Shown here piece after piece: positions 34,185 to 43,951 of a DNA stretch of 64,000 nt. The notes under the pieces are model-generated. The model was not told the origin of the DNA. It worked only from the letters and a program-made list of their open reading frames with translations, and searched no databases. Every line of letters begins with the position of its first letter. Positions within the stretch are counted from its first letter, which is position 1. Source of the stretch: Bacteroidetes bacterium GWB2_32_14 (lineage in GTDB: Bacteria; Bacteroidota; Bacteroidia; Bacteroidales; UBA12077); the NCBI GenBank assembly GCA_001768235.1, contig MENK01000014.1, positions 1 to 64,000 of the forward strand, written 5' to 3'. The translations under genes were made by a program, and so were the position numbers.

Positions 34185-37100
34185 TTAATTTAACGGAATT
34201 TCTTCTTCTTTCTTCCCTGTAAGTTTATTCCAAAAACGGTGAAAAAGCTCCGGGAAAGTGTTAAACTCTTCGCGGTAAAAAATACCAACCCCCTGAGTAT
34301 ATGGCGAGTCTTCGTATATTAATTTATCGTTTGCCTCGTTAAATGCTTTTAATCTTAATTTTCCACTCTTATTCAATTTAACATCCACGTTAAAGTCGCC
34401 AACGATATTACTTGCTTGTTCTGTTTGTCCGCCATAACCCAGGTTTCCATTAATATTCACTCTGTCGTTAAGAATTTGAGTAGATAAAGCCACTTCAACC
34501 TGATCGGTAGAAATTTCATCGCCAGGACGATAGTTTACACCAATATCCCATTCATCGCTTATTTGAGATAACCAATGACTCAGTTGGTTCGAAAGAAGTT
34601 CTGTTGTTGTTGTACTTGCTGAACCTGAACCATAAGAAGCTAATCCGAAATTAGTTTGATCAGGTTCTTCATAAAAGAAGTTATTTATAATCAGCAATGA
34701 AAGAAACTGTTTATTTAACTTCTCCTGAGTATTTATTATAGTGCGCACTCTATTTTTAGTATCCTCATCGGTTGTTGGAAGATTAATATTAAACACCACA
34801 TCCGGATTCTTAAGGCTTTGTGTCATAAATATCTGGCACTCAACAGGAATTCTTTTTCTGTAAAAATCGCTGGAATCTTCGGGGAATAAATTACTAAGCG
34901 GAGCACGTAAATTGTATATTGCTTCAATATCAATATTTGCATTGTAAGGGTCTCCATTCCAAAGGATTTTTCCTCCCTGTTCAATCTCAAATTTTTTATT
35001 AATAATATTCTGAAGTGTAAATAAATAATCTCCTTCAACTATATTGTAATCGCCAAACATATTAAAGTTACTATTTTTATCGATTTCAAGTTTAAGGTTC
35101 CCTTCGCCTGTTGCCCGAATAACATCGCCAATTTTTGAATCGAATATAAGCTGTGTTTCAGCATCGGGTGTAACTTCCAGGTCGAAATTTAATCTAAAGC
35201 CAGATAAATCGACCTGGTAATCATCTGTTACAATGTTTTGCTTAATATTTCCCTTATTAATAAATGTAACAAAACCAGACTCAACAATATTTTCCGATTT
35301 CGAAATTGGAATATTCAACTTTGTATTTTTTTCTGTTTTGCCTGAAATATCGATATTTATATTACCTGAATTTCCACGAAGATTAACCACCCCTGTCATA
35401 AACGCTGTGCCATAGAACATTTCGTTGTCTTTTCCGGTAGTATTTAATGCATGAAAATTCGTTGGCCTGATTGTAAAATTAAAATCAATACTTTTTCTTG
35501 GTCCAAATGTAACATTGCCATTGGTTATTGCTTTATTTTTAAACTGATCGAGAACTGTAATATCATTAAAAACTATTGAGTTCTTAACAATTAAAACCTT
35601 GTCAGTAAAATTATACCTTGTTTTCAGATAATCGATAGTTAAAGTCGCTTTTTGAGCATCAAGTTCTCCATTAAAATCAGGATTATCAAGAGTTCCCTTA
35701 ATTGTTACACTTCCGCTGCCCGTTCCTTTCACATCAGAAGAAAAACTTCCTAAAAATGAATTCAGCAGATTTAACCTGAATTTATCTAAAGTAACTTTAA
35801 AATCAAGGCCTTTGTTATTTGGATAATACTCACCATCAACATTTAAATTTTTCTGTTCATCTTTTTGAGTAAATGCTTTGATATTTATTCCTTTTCGAAC
35901 GTAATCCCAAGTACTTAGAATATACATATCACCATATTCCTCTTTGTTCAGACTAAATTTATTTACAATAATATTCGAGCTAAATAACGGGGCGGAATAT
36001 AAATTTGAGAAATTGGCATTTCCATTTATTATTCCTTTAAAATCAAGCTTAATTTTTTTCGTAAATATATTGATATATGCCAGGTTTAAATTTCCAAAAT
36101 CAATAAACAGGGTATCGTTGTTTATTTCTGAAATTCTCCCGTCAATTTTAAAAAACTGGTTCTTATGATTAATAATAAAATTATTTATTGATATTGATGT
36201 AGTGTCGATTTTTACAAATGCTTTATTCATTCTCCATAACGAATCGTTAACAATAATTTCAGAAGGTAAAATTGTAACATTAAATGATGCCGGTGAGTTT
36301 TTATCTTTTTTCTCTATCGTTGTCGATGCGATTAATCTTCCCTGGTACAATGTTGTATCATTATTTTTCCAGTCAATTTTTAAATTAATATCATTATTTC
36401 TTGTTATTGAAGTTGTCCTGAAGTCTTCCAGTGTAACAGATTTACCAAATACAGCTCTCTTACTTTTTGTAATGGCTGTAAATAATGAATCGTCGGAGAA
36501 AGTTACAACACTTAAATCATTAAATGTATTTGTCTTGTATCTTAAAAGTAATGAATTTGCCGTTAAAAAAAACCGATTGTTATTTGCATTAAACTTAAAA
36601 TCGATTTTTGAATTATCGGAAATTGTTATATCGGGAATAAATATTTTTGTGAGCTGGTTTGTATTTTTTAATAAAATATCGGCAGTAAAACTATTCGGAA
36701 AATCAACCTTTAAGGTATCCGATGGATTATTAACAAGGGCAGGTAAATAATGTAAAAACAAACTTTTTATTGAATGCACGAGAGTCTTGTACTTATATTT
36801 CCCATATAAAACAGCATCAATATAATCTGATTTCAGCTCAATTCTGTGTGTGTCGGACAACTGTTCCGAAACGATTTTTAACGTATTGAAAGTTAGGTTT
36901 TCGTTGAATTTAACAAGTCTGGAATTGTTAATATTGATTTCTCCTATTGCATTATCAATATTATTCCCAACAAAATTTGCATTCATCTCGAATGATAAAA
37001 ACGATGTTGAATCTTTTTTATCTATATTCAACCCATACAGATTTGCTTTGGGAACATTTGCAGAAAAATTAAAAGCAGGAACTTTTTTTGAAAAGTCGAT

Positions 37101-38681
37101 ACCCCCGCTAAAATCTAAGATAATATTGGGGTCAGAAATTTTCAGGAATCCGTCATATTTTTTCTCGGTGAGAAAACCATCAATAATAATATTCTGATAA
37201 TTGTAATTATTTATTTCAACAGTATGGATAATTCCATCGGTACGTGCGGCAATTGTTTTATCCCGTCCAATTTTACCATCAATTTGAGCATCAAAACTGA
37301 TTTTGCCAATTTTTTCACTTAACAACTCTCCAATTCTAAAATTGATGGTTTTAAGTTTTCCATTGATAGCAAGTTTTTTTCCTTCGACAGGTTTTAATGA
37401 AATATCGGTTGATGCTTTTCCCAACGCGGAAATAAATTTACCATAGGTTACAAAATCATCGATAAATCCTGTAAAGTTACCTTCGTAACTCATCTTCCCC
37501 AGTTTTTTTAAGTTTTCGGGAAAGTTAATCTTTTTACCAGGTTTAACAAAGCGGTTAATCAGTTCAAAATCATTTGCATACGTTGTAAATTTTTTAAAAT
37601 CAGCAAAAATATATGTTTGATTGATATCGGGTAAGCCATTGAAGTTAAAATCGGTAATAAGTTCGGTTTGTTTACCTACCTGGAAACGAACATCTTTTCC
37701 TTTAAGAGAATTTATACGTCCATAAATATAACCCGATAAACCCACGTTTAATGGAATATTTTTAAGCTTTGGGGCAAAGAAACCAATATCAATAAAACTT
37801 ACATTTGATTCCTGGAATGCAAAATCGAGTTTAATTAATGCATTAAAATTCTGGTAATCATCAAAACTGCGCTGCCTGAATGAAATTGAATCTGATACAA
37901 TAAATGAATTTTCGGTACGTATGGTTATATTTTTAAATTTCATGTGATCATCGGCTATGCTCATATTCGATTTAAAACTATACACATTAAATCCTGATCG
38001 TTCTGTAAACTCAAGCTTTTTTATAAAAAATTCAACGGTTCCTTTCTCAACAGTTAAACTCCGAACATCAAGAGTATGAATAGCACACACCATGTTATTA
38101 AAATTAACTCCATATGGCTTATTAACTATCCTGTTTGTACGATACCTGAAAAAAGACTCGTGCATTTCAATATTTCTGATTGCAACTTTCCATTTTGGTT
38201 TAACAGAAGATGTATCGGTACTTTTAAACTGATCGGTAATAAACTTGATGTTAATTGATTGAGTTGTATCTTTATATAAATAGAACTTCGTGCGATCCAG
38301 CGTTATTCTCTGTATATCAACAACTTTAGATTTTCTGTCAATAGCCTTAATATTTACAGTTAATTTTTCTGAAAAAAGAAGTGTGTCTTTAAACTGATCT
38401 TCGACATAAACATTTTTTAATATGAGTTTATTAAAGAAACTAAAATTCACCGCTTCGATTTTAAAATTTGCATCCAGGTTTTTAGATATTTCGGATGTAA
38501 TTATGCCAACCAGGTAAGACTGAACACGAGAGCTTTGCAAAACAAAATAAGATATTACAAGCAATAAGATTATTGCCAGCAAAAAGCCAACCGATATTTT
38601 GTAGAATTTTTTAATACTTTTGTACTTTAATGTCTTAACGCAAAAGAAATAAAAAAAATTATAAAAACCTCTTATTCTCAA
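34185..38681 (-). CDS. tamB: TamB-like translocation/assembly protein
   Basis: At 1498 aa this is a typical size for TamB/YtfN-like proteins, which span the periplasm and help insert outer-membrane proteins and move phospholipids. One N-terminal anchor (about 29-50) is followed by very long beta-rich AsmA-like repeats and the C-terminal DUF490 domain, including VDLSGFRLNFDLEVTPDAE and ANIDIEAIYNLRAPL. No ATG is near the 5' end. The best start is a TTG at 38681, with ATT codons the alternatives. No TamA-type gene is adjacent. Confidence 0.9.
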   Translation of the reverse strand: MRIRGFYNFFYFFCVKTLKYKSIKKFYKISVGFLLAIILLLVISYFVLQSSRVQSYLVGIITSEISKNLDANFKIEAVNFSFFNKLILKNVYVEDQFKDTLLFSEKLTVNIKAIDRKSKVVDIQRITLDRTKFYLYKDTTQSINIKFITDQFKSTDTSSVKPKWKVAIRNIEMHESFFRYRTNRIVNKPYGVNFNNMVCAIHTLDVRSLTVEKGTVEFFIKKLEFTERSGFNVYSFKSNMSIADDHMKFKNITIRTENSFIVSDSISFRQRSFDDYQNFNALIKLDFAFQESNVSFIDIGFFAPKLKNIPLNVGLSGYIYGRINSLKGKDVRFQVGKQTELITDFNFNGLPDINQTYIFADFKKFTTYANDFELINRFVKPGKKINFPENLKKLGKMSYEGNFTGFIDDFVTYGKFISALGKASTDISLKPVEGKKLAINGKLKTINFRIGELLSEKIGKISFDAQIDGKIGRDKTIAARTDGIIHTVEINNYNYQNIIIDGFLTEKKYDGFLKISDPNIILDFSGGIDFSKKVPAFNFSANVPKANLYGLNIDKKDSTSFLSFEMNANFVGNNIDNAIGEININNSRLVKFNENLTFNTLKIVSEQLSDTHRIELKSDYIDAVLYGKYKYKTLVHSIKSLFLHYLPALVNNPSDTLKVDFPNSFTADILLKNTNQLTKIFIPDITISDNSKIDFKFNANNNRFFLTANSLLLRYKTNTFNDLSVVTFSDDSLFTAITKSKRAVFGKSVTLEDFRTTSITRNNDINLKIDWKNNDTTLYQGRLIASTTIEKKDKNSPASFNVTILPSEIIVNDSLWRMNKAFVKIDTTSISINNFIINHKNQFFKIDGRISEINNDTLFIDFGNLNLAYINIFTKKIKLDFKGIINGNANFSNLYSAPLFSSNIIVNKFSLNKEEYGDMYILSTWDYVRKGINIKAFTQKDEQKNLNVDGEYYPNNKGLDFKVTLDKFRLNLLNSFLGSFSSDVKGTGSGSVTIKGTLDNPDFNGELDAQKATLTIDYLKTRYNFTDKVLIVKNSIVFNDITVLDQFKNKAITNGNVTFGPRKSIDFNFTIRPTNFHALNTTGKDNEMFYGTAFMTGVVNLRGNSGNINIDISGKTEKNTKLNIPISKSENIVESGFVTFINKGNIKQNIVTDDYQVDLSGFRLNFDLEVTPDAETQLIFDSKIGDVIRATGEGNLKLEIDKNSNFNMFGDYNIVEGDYLFTLQNIINKKFEIEQGGKILWNGDPYNANIDIEAIYNLRAPLSNLFPEDSSDFYRKRIPVECQIFMTQSLKNPDVVFNINLPTTDEDTKNRVRTIINTQEKLNKQFLSLLIINNFFYEEPDQTNFGLASYGSGSASTTTTELLSNQLSHWLSQISDEWDIGVNYRPGDEISTDQVEVALSTQILNDRVNINGNLGYGGQTEQASNIVGDFNVDVKLNKSGKLRLKAFNEANDKLIYEDSPYTQGVGIFYREEFNTFPELFHRFWNKLTGKKEEEIPLN
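38635..38642 (+). promoter_or_regulatory. Putative -7 box for tsaD inside tamB
   Basis: TACTTTTG lies 46 bases before tsaD and inside the coding region of the opposite-strand tamB gene. The two starts are only 6 bases apart, so at least one promoter must overlap the other gene. Confidence 0.45.
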
Positions 38682-38687
38682 TAATAA

Positions 38688-39707
38688 ATGAGCATTACAA
38701 TACTCGGTATTGAATCATCGTGCGACGATACTTCTGCTGCAATTATCCAGGATGGCTTCCTGCTTTCCAATGTGATTGCAAACCAGGATGTACACAAGAA
38801 ATTCGGGGGTGTTGTTCCCGAACTTGCATCAAGAGCCCATCAGCAAAATATTATTCCGGTAGTTGATTTAGCGATTAAACAAGCGGGAGTTAAGAAAAGC
38901 GATATTAATGCCGTTGCCTTTACCCGTGGCCCCGGCTTATTAGGTTCTTTACTTGTTGGAACATCTTTTTCAAAATCATTTGCCCTGGCTTTAAACATTC
39001 CCCTGGTTGAAGTTAATCATTTACAGGCACACATGTTGGTTCATTTTATTAAAGAAAAAAATAAAGAGAATCAAATCCCTGAATTTCCGTTTTTATGCTT
39101 GCTTGTTTCTGGCGGGCATACTCAACTTGTAAAAATAAACAATTATCTCGATATGGAAATTGTAGGGCAAACCATTGATGATGCCGCGGGTGAAGCTTTT
39201 GATAAATGTGCGAAAGTTATTGGTTTACCTTACCCCGGGGGGCCTGTTATTGACAAAAATGCTCAGCTTGGAAATATAAATGCTTTTACTTTTAGCAAAC
39301 CCCGGATTAAAGAATATGATTACAGTTTTAGCGGATTAAAAACTTCGTTTCTTTACTTTATTCGCGATAGGATTAAAGAAAATTCCGGCTTTGTGAAACA
39401 AAACATGAATGATTTGTGTGCCAGCATTCAACATACTGTTGTTGAAATTTTAATGGATAAACTTATTGCTGTAAGCAAAAAAACGGGTATTAAAACGATT
39501 GCTATTGCAGGAGGTGTTTCGGCAAACTCCGGTTTACGAAACGCGATATTGGAATCGGCTAAAAAATACCAATGGGAAACATTTATTCCCGATTTTAAAT
39601 ATACAACAGACAATGCTGCAATGATTGCTATTACCGGTTATTATAAATATTTAAACAAAGACTTTGCAAACCAGGATATTGCTCCACTGGCAAGATTCAA
39701 ATATTAA
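38688..39707 (+). CDS. tsaD: tRNA N6-threonylcarbamoyladenosine transferase subunit
   Basis: This enzyme transfers the threonylcarbamoyl group to A37 of ANN-decoding tRNAs, with partners TsaB and TsaE. The 339 aa show the start GIESSCDDTSAAI and the metal-binding pair H111-x3-H115 in NHLQAHM. VSGGHTQLV, GEAFDKCAKVIGLPYPGG and IAGGVSANSGLR are family signatures. It is divergent from tamB with no intergenic gap. Confidence 0.97.
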   Translation: MSITILGIESSCDDTSAAIIQDGFLLSNVIANQDVHKKFGGVVPELASRAHQQNIIPVVDLAIKQAGVKKSDINAVAFTRGPGLLGSLLVGTSFSKSFALALNIPLVEVNHLQAHMLVHFIKEKNKENQIPEFPFLCLLVSGGHTQLVKINNYLDMEIVGQTIDDAAGEAFDKCAKVIGLPYPGGPVIDKNAQLGNINAFTFSKPRIKEYDYSFSGLKTSFLYFIRDRIKENSGFVKQNMNDLCASIQHTVVEILMDKLIAVSKKTGIKTIAIAGGVSANSGLRNAILESAKKYQWETFIPDFKYTTDNAAMIAITGYYKYLNKDFANQDIAPLARFKY

Positions 39708-39745
39708 TTTTCAAAAATTATTAAATGCAATGAATAAACATCTTG

Positions 39746-39753
39746 TATCTTTG
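39746..39753 (+). promoter_or_regulatory. Putative -7 box for the 124-aa membrane-anchored protein gene
   Basis: TATCTTTG stands 29 bases before the ATG at 39783. Confidence 0.45.
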
Positions 39754-39782
39754 TCGTCTATAATTTTCGTGTATATCGTATT

Positions 39783-40157
39783 ATGAAAGAAACAACAAAA
39801 AATATTGCAAAGTCAACATTAATAGCACTTTCTATTTTTATTGTTTACATTAATCTTACCAATATTTCATTAAATTTAAGTATTCAGCAAGAACCTTTCG
39901 GAAACCCTAATCAACATGTATTATTTGAAAAACCGGATTGGTACTGTGTAAATTTCCAAAAAGAACAACTCAATAATTTTCTTTCAAGCATTTATACTTT
40001 AAATTTTAAAAAACACCTGAATGATTTTTCATTTCAAAAGCAATCCATTTTATTTTTAAATGAAAACATTATTTCACAATATATTCAGAATACAAAAACA
40101 ACTCTATATAGTTTTGAACCTACTATACTCCTTTTTCCTTATCATTATTTCTGGTAG
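39783..40157 (+). CDS. Small membrane-anchored protein of unknown function
   Basis: The 124-aa product has an N-terminal membrane segment or signal anchor (about 10-32) and a short aromatic-rich mature part ending LLFPYHYFW. I recognise no family. Support comes from a promoter-like box and an open frame that ends in a stop between clear genes. Length and composition make it modestly credible. Confidence 0.55.
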   Translation: MKETTKNIAKSTLIALSIFIVYINLTNISLNLSIQQEPFGNPNQHVLFEKPDWYCVNFQKEQLNNFLSSIYTLNFKKHLNDFSFQKQSILFLNENIISQYIQNTKTTLYSFEPTILLFPYHYFW

Positions 40158-40281
40158 TTATAAATTTCCACATAACTAAAATCGAATATTAAATTTTATA
40201 AATATTTGGAATTAACCTTGTTTATTGAAACAGAGGTAAATTGTAACATTGTATTGACTTATAATTAAATAATAAAGAAAA

Positions 40282-40743
40282 ATGGATACATCAATAATAA
40301 TAATGAGTATTGTAATTGTTGGACTTATTGCAATACCTGTACTACTATTAGAGAATACTAAAAAGAAAGGAAAAAGATTATTAACAACAATTCAAGATCG
40401 TGCCAGAAAAAATAACAACAAGATTACAGAGTACGACAAGTGGAATAGCTATGTTATAGGAATTGATATGAATTCACGAAAACTATATTATGCATCAAAT
40501 ATTAAAAACGATGAACAGAATTTAGAAATTGATTTAGCATTAGTTCAAAACTGCAAAATTTCGAACATAAGAAAATCAAAAAATTCTAAAACAGAAGAAG
40601 AACGCCTTGTTCTGGAGTTTTCGTTTACAGATAAAAAATATCCAAATGCAACAATCGAATTCTACAATTCTGAAATTGATGGACTAACAATGCAGGGAGA
40701 GTATCAATTAGCTGAGAAATGGTTGCATATTATTAATAAATAA
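40282..40743 (+). CDS. Membrane-anchored protein of unknown function
   Basis: The 153-aa product has one membrane segment at 4-23 and a soluble C-terminal domain of about 120 residues. The segment WNSYVIGIDMNSRKLYYAS and the hydrophobic/charged strand pattern suggest a compact cytosolic beta domain. No family is recognised. It is followed 24 bases later by a G+C-rich hairpin. Confidence 0.6.
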   Translation: MDTSIIIMSIVIVGLIAIPVLLLENTKKKGKRLLTTIQDRARKNNNKITEYDKWNSYVIGIDMNSRKLYYASNIKNDEQNLEIDLALVQNCKISNIRKSKNSKTEEERLVLEFSFTDKKYPNATIEFYNSEIDGLTMQGEYQLAEKWLHIINK

Positions 40744-40767
40744 CTACTTAGAAAATACACAAAATTA

Positions 40768-40791
40768 GCCCCGGGAGTGTTTTACCGGGGC
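40768..40791 (+). terminator. Probable terminator after the 153-aa protein gene
   Basis: The stem GCCCCGG/CCGGGGC (40768-40774, 40785-40791) has only a weak T-run behind it (CACTGTGTTT). The core GCCCCGG resembles the gcvP terminator. Confidence 0.5.
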
Positions 40792-41104
40792 ACTGTGTTT
40801 CTCATTCTTCTTTGTAAAGATTTTGAGTTTTAGAGTCACTGCTGCCAGAGAACGTTGTTTGGCAGGCAGATCGCCAACCCGACAAGGCGCACAAAGTCAG
40901 CGCCTTAAACACCCCGTTGTACAACGGGTTAAAAGAATTTATTTACATTTAGCTAAATAAATAAGTTAAATTTATATTTTTACTTTAAATGAACAGTAAA
41001 TAATCCTTTTTCCTGAACAGATGGAAAGCAGCAGCAATAAAGTAAATACAGGAGATTATTTTGCATTAAAAAAACTAATTCCGGGATATAATCTTTAGAA
41101 CCTG
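40792..41104. other. Non-coding region containing cassette-end-like and palindromic sequences
   Basis: This region holds a cluster of dyads: CTGCCA/TGGCAG near 40843-40864, TTGGC/GCCAA (40859-40863, 40873-40877), AAGGCGC/GCGCCTT (40884-40890, 40900-40906) and a perfect palindrome CCCGTTGTACAACGGG at 40913-40928. Read on the minus strand it runs from an AAC end through a 62-base spacer to a GTT end, like the spacers at 12 kb, but without neighbouring genes. The rest, to 41104, is AT-rich with no gene. Confidence 0.5.
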
Positions 41105-42229
41105 ATGAATCTTAAATTTGTAGATATCCTCAATAGCATTTCAATGTTTCAATTGATATTGTTTATTGTGTTTTTACTTTATAAAAACAAAAAAAACATT
41201 TCAAATTTGCTCCTTGCTTCATTTTTTATTTGCCAGTTTTTAAGTATTTCAAATCACTTTGTATCAAACCAGGAAGATTTTTTTCTTGCCATATCCCCGC
41301 ATCTGTTTTATATTGGCCAGCCATTTCCCTGGTTATGGGCACCCTTGTTTTATTTATATGTAAAATCTTTATTTTTTTCCGATTTCCGGCTTAGCATAAA
41401 GCAAGTTCTTCATTTTTTACCTTTTATCGCTTTCTTTCTCTATGTTTTGATTTATTTTCATTTCCAAAGTCCTGATGAAAAAGGAATACTTATAAAAGAA
41501 AAGCAATTGCGGAGCTTTGGATTTGTATTTATAAATAATCTGCTTATTACTTTGCAAATTGCAGGATACCTGGTGGTTGTTTTTCTTATGCAATACAAGT
41601 ATAAGAAGGAATTAAAAAACAAACAATCAAATATAAATCCAAATCAGATTACCTGGCTCAATATATTTATTTATGGGTATTTGATTGCTTTTTTAATTAC
41701 AACTTTATGTCGAATTGGGCTATATGTTAATGTCGGATTAAAAGACCTTTTTGTATTCGTATCATTTTTTTCATTTTTTGTTTATTTTATATTACTCTTT
41801 TTTAAAGCAATTACAAATCCTGAAATTTTTTTAAAAATTGAAGAAAAACAGGAATCAAAAACTCACAGTATTCCAAAACAAGAAGCCTATTTCTTACTTA
41901 AACAGGTAAATGATTTTATGATTTATCATGAACCATTCCTCAATCCAGATCTTTCTTTAAAGCAGCTTGCTATTAAACTAAAAACCCCGGAGAGACTTCT
42001 TTCCGGAGTTATAAATCAATACAGAAATCAAAACTTTTATGATTTTATAAATTCCTACAGGATTGAAAAAGCGAAGAAGTTACTGGTTGAAGATATCTCT
42101 AAAAAGAAAACTATTCAGGAAATACTTTATGATTCTGGCTTTAATTCCAAATCCACTTTCAATCTTGCATTTAAAAAATATACAGGAATAACTCCAACTG
42201 AATTCAAGAAGAACCATCAAAAAACATAA
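41105..42229 (+). CDS. AraC-family regulator with membrane sensor domain
   Basis: The first 245 residues form about six or seven membrane segments. The C-terminal 110 residues hold an AraC-type double helix-turn-helix (PDLSLKQLAIKL near 290, TIQEILYDSGFNSKSTFNLA and FKKYTGITPTEFKK near the end). This architecture is common in Bacteroidota, and the ligand is unknown. No operator or target gene can be named. The nearest downstream gene (42452) is a candidate target by position only. Confidence 0.88.
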   Translation: MNLKFVDILNSISMFQLILFIVFLLYKNKKNISNLLLASFFICQFLSISNHFVSNQEDFFLAISPHLFYIGQPFPWLWAPLFYLYVKSLFFSDFRLSIKQVLHFLPFIAFFLYVLIYFHFQSPDEKGILIKEKQLRSFGFVFINNLLITLQIAGYLVVVFLMQYKYKKELKNKQSNINPNQITWLNIFIYGYLIAFLITTLCRIGLYVNVGLKDLFVFVSFFSFFVYFILLFFKAITNPEIFLKIEEKQESKTHSIPKQEAYFLLKQVNDFMIYHEPFLNPDLSLKQLAIKLKTPERLLSGVINQYRNQNFYDFINSYRIEKAKKLLVEDISKKKTIQEILYDSGFNSKSTFNLAFKKYTGITPTEFKKNHQKT

Positions 42230-42382
42230 TTTTTTAATAAAAATTCAAAAATCACTTTCTTTTTTTCTCTTACCAGGTACGAATACATGTATTTGGACAA
42301 TTTTATGTATTTGATTATATGCAATATACAAAAATAACAGTCCGAATACATGGATTCAGTCGATTATAAAAATCATACATCA

Positions 42383-42390
42383 TAATTTTG
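42383..42390 (+). promoter_or_regulatory. Putative -7 box for the TIKI-like gene
   Basis: TAATTTTG lies about 60 bases before the ATG at 42452. Confidence 0.35.
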
Positions 42391-42451
42391 TTTTGTCCTG
42401 AAAATTGAATTTTAGATAATTTTATATAAAGGCACTTAAAATCAACTTAAT

Positions 42452-43168
42452 ATGAAATACAGGCAATTATTTATTTTTTTCAGTATTTTATCTGTTTTGC
42501 TATCATCAACAGGAAGAGCTCAAACCAAAGTATATCTGATACCATCACTACACGGCCTGCATAAGCAAAACCAAAATTATTCATACGACTCGTTAAAATT
42601 ATTAATCAACAGGTTAAATCCTGATTTAATTGCTGTTGAAATAAGAGAAATAGATGTACCCGAGGATACCAATTATCTTAAAAAAAACTATCCTTTTGAA
42701 ATGTGGATGATGAAGTACTGGTTTCCGGCAACAAAAGTCGAAGGGTTTGACTGGCTGGGTGAAGAAATTGAAGGAAAGTTAATACCACTTAATTATTGGA
42801 AAGAGATTTCGTCAGTAAAAAAATGTGAAATAGCTCTTAGCAATGACAGTTTATATAAAGTCAGAATTTCGTCATGCGATTCATTCGGAATTGCACGGAT
42901 GGAGATATTAAAAACATCTTCCCTTAAAGAAATCCTTGTTAGTAATGATGCGGCACTTTGCACCCAATATTACAACTGCTATTCGACTTTATTAACCGGG
43001 AGTGATTATGAGCTGATTCCAAAATTTAACAACAAAAGAAATGAGAAAATATTACAAAATATTAATGAAATTATAAGAAAAAACAGGAACAAAACCATTG
43101 TAGTTGTCACTGGTGATGATCATTATGTATATTTAAAGCACAGGATTTCTCACTGTCAAATCTATTAG
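42452..43168 (+). CDS. Secreted TraB/TIKI-superfamily-like protein
   Basis: A signal peptide (ending GRAQ) precedes a 215-residue domain. It opens VYLIPSLHGLHK, then LNPDLIAVEIREID, and ends VVTGDDHYVYLKHRI. This GxxH / PDxxxVE / GxxH layout recalls the TIKI/TraB/ChaN-like metal hydrolase group. The assignment is by pattern only. The next gene is 48 bases downstream on the same strand. Confidence 0.6.
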   Translation: MKYRQLFIFFSILSVLLSSTGRAQTKVYLIPSLHGLHKQNQNYSYDSLKLLINRLNPDLIAVEIREIDVPEDTNYLKKNYPFEMWMMKYWFPATKVEGFDWLGEEIEGKLIPLNYWKEISSVKKCEIALSNDSLYKVRISSCDSFGIARMEILKTSSLKEILVSNDAALCTQYYNCYSTLLTGSDYELIPKFNNKRNEKILQNINEIIRKNRNKTIVVVTGDDHYVYLKHRISHCQIY

Positions 43169-43216
43169 TAAACCCTATTTTAAATATCACAACACATAAA
43201 AAACTTTAAAATAAAT

Positions 43217-43951
43217 ATGAAATTTGAAAATTCATGGGACAATTCTTTCCGCTCCAAATCCTATTCAAAACTCGAATTCCCCAACACGTATTATTTGGCA
43301 TACCGGGACTTACCAGTAATTATTACTAAACATATTAAAGGTAACCTGGCTATAGACTTCGGATGTGGTACGGGACGTTCGAGCAGGTTTTTAAAAAACC
43401 TTGGATTTACAACCATTGGTATCGACATTTCGCAAGATATGTTAGACTATGCACAAGAGCTTGATCCCTCCGGAGAATATAAATTGGTTTCTAATGGCAA
43501 ATACAGTCACCTGGGACAAGGGAAATTCGATTTAATTCAATCAATTTTTACATTCGATAATATTTCTGGTTGGGATAACCGGGTAAATATTTTACGTTCA
43601 TTGTCCGATTTACTTTCCCCGACCGGAAAATTGATCTGTCTGGATTCAAATTCAGAGATATACACTCACGAATGGGCATCATTTTCAACCAAAGATTTCC
43701 CGGAAAATAAAATCGCTAAAACCGGCGATGTTGTAAAAATTATAATGAAAGATGTAGAAGATAAAAGTCCTGTAAAAGATATTTTCTGGACTGACCACGA
43801 TTATCATAAATTATTTAATATGGCAGGCCTGGATATCGAAGCAATCTACAAGCCATTAGGTTCTGAAAGCGAACCCTATAACTGGATAATGGAAAAAGAA
43901 ATTGCCCCCTGGATTATATATGTATTAAAAAAACTAAATAAAATAGAATAA
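43217..43951 (+). CDS. Class I SAM-dependent methyltransferase
   Basis: The SAM motif AIDFGCGTGRSSRFL and the post-I acidic loop GIDISQDML are plain, in a 244-aa protein of Methyltransf_11/25 type. The substrate is unknown. Its stop codon overlaps the ATG of the next gene by one base, so the two are probably translated together. Confidence 0.88.
   Translation: MKFENSWDNSFRSKSYSKLEFPNTYYLAYRDLPVIITKHIKGNLAIDFGCGTGRSSRFLKNLGFTTIGIDISQDMLDYAQELDPSGEYKLVSNGKYSHLGQGKFDLIQSIFTFDNISGWDNRVNILRSLSDLLSPTGKLICLDSNSEIYTHEWASFSTKDFPENKIAKTGDVVKIIMKDVEDKSPVKDIFWTDHDYHKLFNMAGLDIEAIYKPLGSESEPYNWIMEKEIAPWIIYVLKKLNKIE

Noticed and set aside
36202-36750. Plus-strand frame of 182 codons inside tamB
   Set aside because: Shadow of the beta-repeat codons of tamB; hydrophobic bias comes from complementary codons.
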